Source of the DNA: Thermodesulfovibrionales bacterium
Lineage (GTDB): Bacteria; Nitrospirota; Thermodesulfovibrionia; Thermodesulfovibrionales; UBA1546
NCBI GenBank assembly: GCA_919901705.1
Contig: CAKKPR010000035.1
Coordinates: 4,535-10,031 of the forward strand
Length of the DNA stretch: 5,497 bases
Reading direction: 5' to 3'
This document shows, piece after piece, positions 5,074 through 5,497 of the stretch; position 1 is the first letter of the stretch; the number at the start of each line of letters is the position of its first letter. Below the pieces are notes generated by a model, which saw nothing but the letters and a program-made list of their open reading frames with translations, was not told where the DNA came from and ran no database searches. The position numbers and the translations under genes are program-made.

Positions 5074-5497
5074 GAGCCAGTTGTTCCATGATGTTCGTTT
5101 GTAAGAATAAGGTTCTGTGGAGTTTATAAGCCAGATTTCAAGTTCAGGAAATGTCTTTCCTATTCTTTTCCATGCTTCGCCGTATTGAGATGCCCTTTGA
5201 TGAAGGCCCTTGCCAAACCTTTCGGGAAGTGCGATTACAATATTTTTTGCACCATCTTTAAGTCTTGATATTGCTCTAAAAAATATTTCATAAAAATCCT
5301 TAGAGCGTGCAGGGGGCGATTGTTTAAAACCGATAACCTCAATATAGTATTCCTCGTTTTCCTTTTTGGCAATTAAATCGACCCCTGTTTCTCCGTTCTT
5401 TCTAATTGCCGTTAATTTATATCCTTCTGTTTCCAGGCAAGCCCGGAGACAATGTTCAACATCGGAATTTGATATTATTTGTGCCATTTATTTTGCC
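4989..5497 (-). mobile_element. Integron gene cassette B (nuclease-like protein), start at window edge
   Basis: The 3' end of this cassette (- strand sense) is the G of its R' box, at 4989. Its 5' end is at or just beyond the window edge. Only ten bases are visible before the ATG and they begin GGC, which fits the last three bases of a preceding GTTRRRY core, though three bases prove little. Both cassettes share the sequence AAATAAATG at the gene start. As in cassette A there is no room for an internal promoter. Confidence 0.68.
5041..5487 (-). CDS. PD-(D/E)XK nuclease-like protein (cassette gene)
   Basis: Soluble 148-residue protein. An N-terminal helix (8-22) is followed by a strand pair resembling the core of the Mrr/VRR-like restriction endonuclease fold: NGETGVDLIAKK with D37, then YYIEVIGFK with E50. 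The usual pattern is D...ExK; here the Lys position holds I52, with K55 and K63 nearby as possible substitutes. A helix (DFYEIFFRAISRL, 64-76) and a strand (KNIVIALPE, 81-89) follow, then a WKRIG...LEIWLIN segment (106-122), as in related small hypothetical proteins. It may be an active nuclease, an inactive DNA-binding relative, or part of a defence function; none of this is shown. The final ~8 residues (QQKNQPDWR) are read from the attC site. The ATG is directly preceded by an in-frame TAA (5488-5490), fixing the start. All seven Gln codons are CAA, a foreign signature beside the operon. Confidence 0.82.
   Translation of the reverse strand: MAQIISNSDVEHCLRACLETEGYKLTAIRKNGETGVDLIAKKENEEYYIEVIGFKQSPPARSKDFYEIFFRAISRLKDGAKNIVIALPERFGKGLHQRASQYGEAWKRIGKTFPELEIWLINSTEPYSYKRTSWNNWLPQQKNQPDWR

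Noticed and set aside
4858..5091. + strand reading frame across the cassette junction
   Set aside because: It crosses the CPCC gene, the attC site and the end of the nuclease-like gene without any recognisable domain or ribosome binding site.

Overview
The window looks like a chromosomal segment of an anaerobic or environmental Gram-negative bacterium, moderately low in GC and rich in AGG/AGA arginine codons and ATA isoleucine codons. The style of the two-component and pilus proteins suggests Nitrospirota or a deltaproteobacterial lineage (Desulfobacterota and relatives). That placement is an impression from protein style, not a measurement.

Region 1 (1-4496, + strand) is a tightly packed row of four genes. 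First comes the C-terminal part of a sensor histidine kinase, cut by the window edge just after its phospho-acceptor histidine. One base later starts an 816-residue mosaic protein: receiver (REC) domain, helical linker, MshEN (c-di-GMP-binding type) domain, a complete PilB/GspE-type secretion/pilus ATPase, and a C-terminal double zinc ribbon. Three bases after that comes a stand-alone REC protein with a helical tail, closely related to the REC domain of the ATPase. After 40 bases follows a cysteine-containing protein of unknown function with a strikingly conserved-looking core. The simplest reading is a phosphorelay operon: the kinase phosphorylates the ATPase REC, the small REC, or both, and so controls a type IV pilus extension or type II secretion-like motor. 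A (possibly degenerate) cyclic-di-GMP input lies in the same polypeptide.

Region 2 (4497-5497, - strand) is different in kind. Two short genes point the other way, a CPCC-type cysteine-rich protein and a PD-(D/E)XK nuclease-like protein. Each ends inside an imperfect palindrome of 88-91 bases with the layout of an integron attC site: R'' and R' core boxes, L''/L' boxes with one unpaired base in L'', and the same 7- and 8-base spacers in both copies. I read this as the distal end of an integron gene-cassette array. No integrase is visible; it would be expected beyond base 5497, unless this is an integrase-less attC cluster. Glutamine codon use changes sharply here (CAG in region 1, mainly CAA in the cassettes). 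The array edge falls exactly after the stop codon of the last operon gene, where the outer R' box lacks the GTTRRRY consensus.
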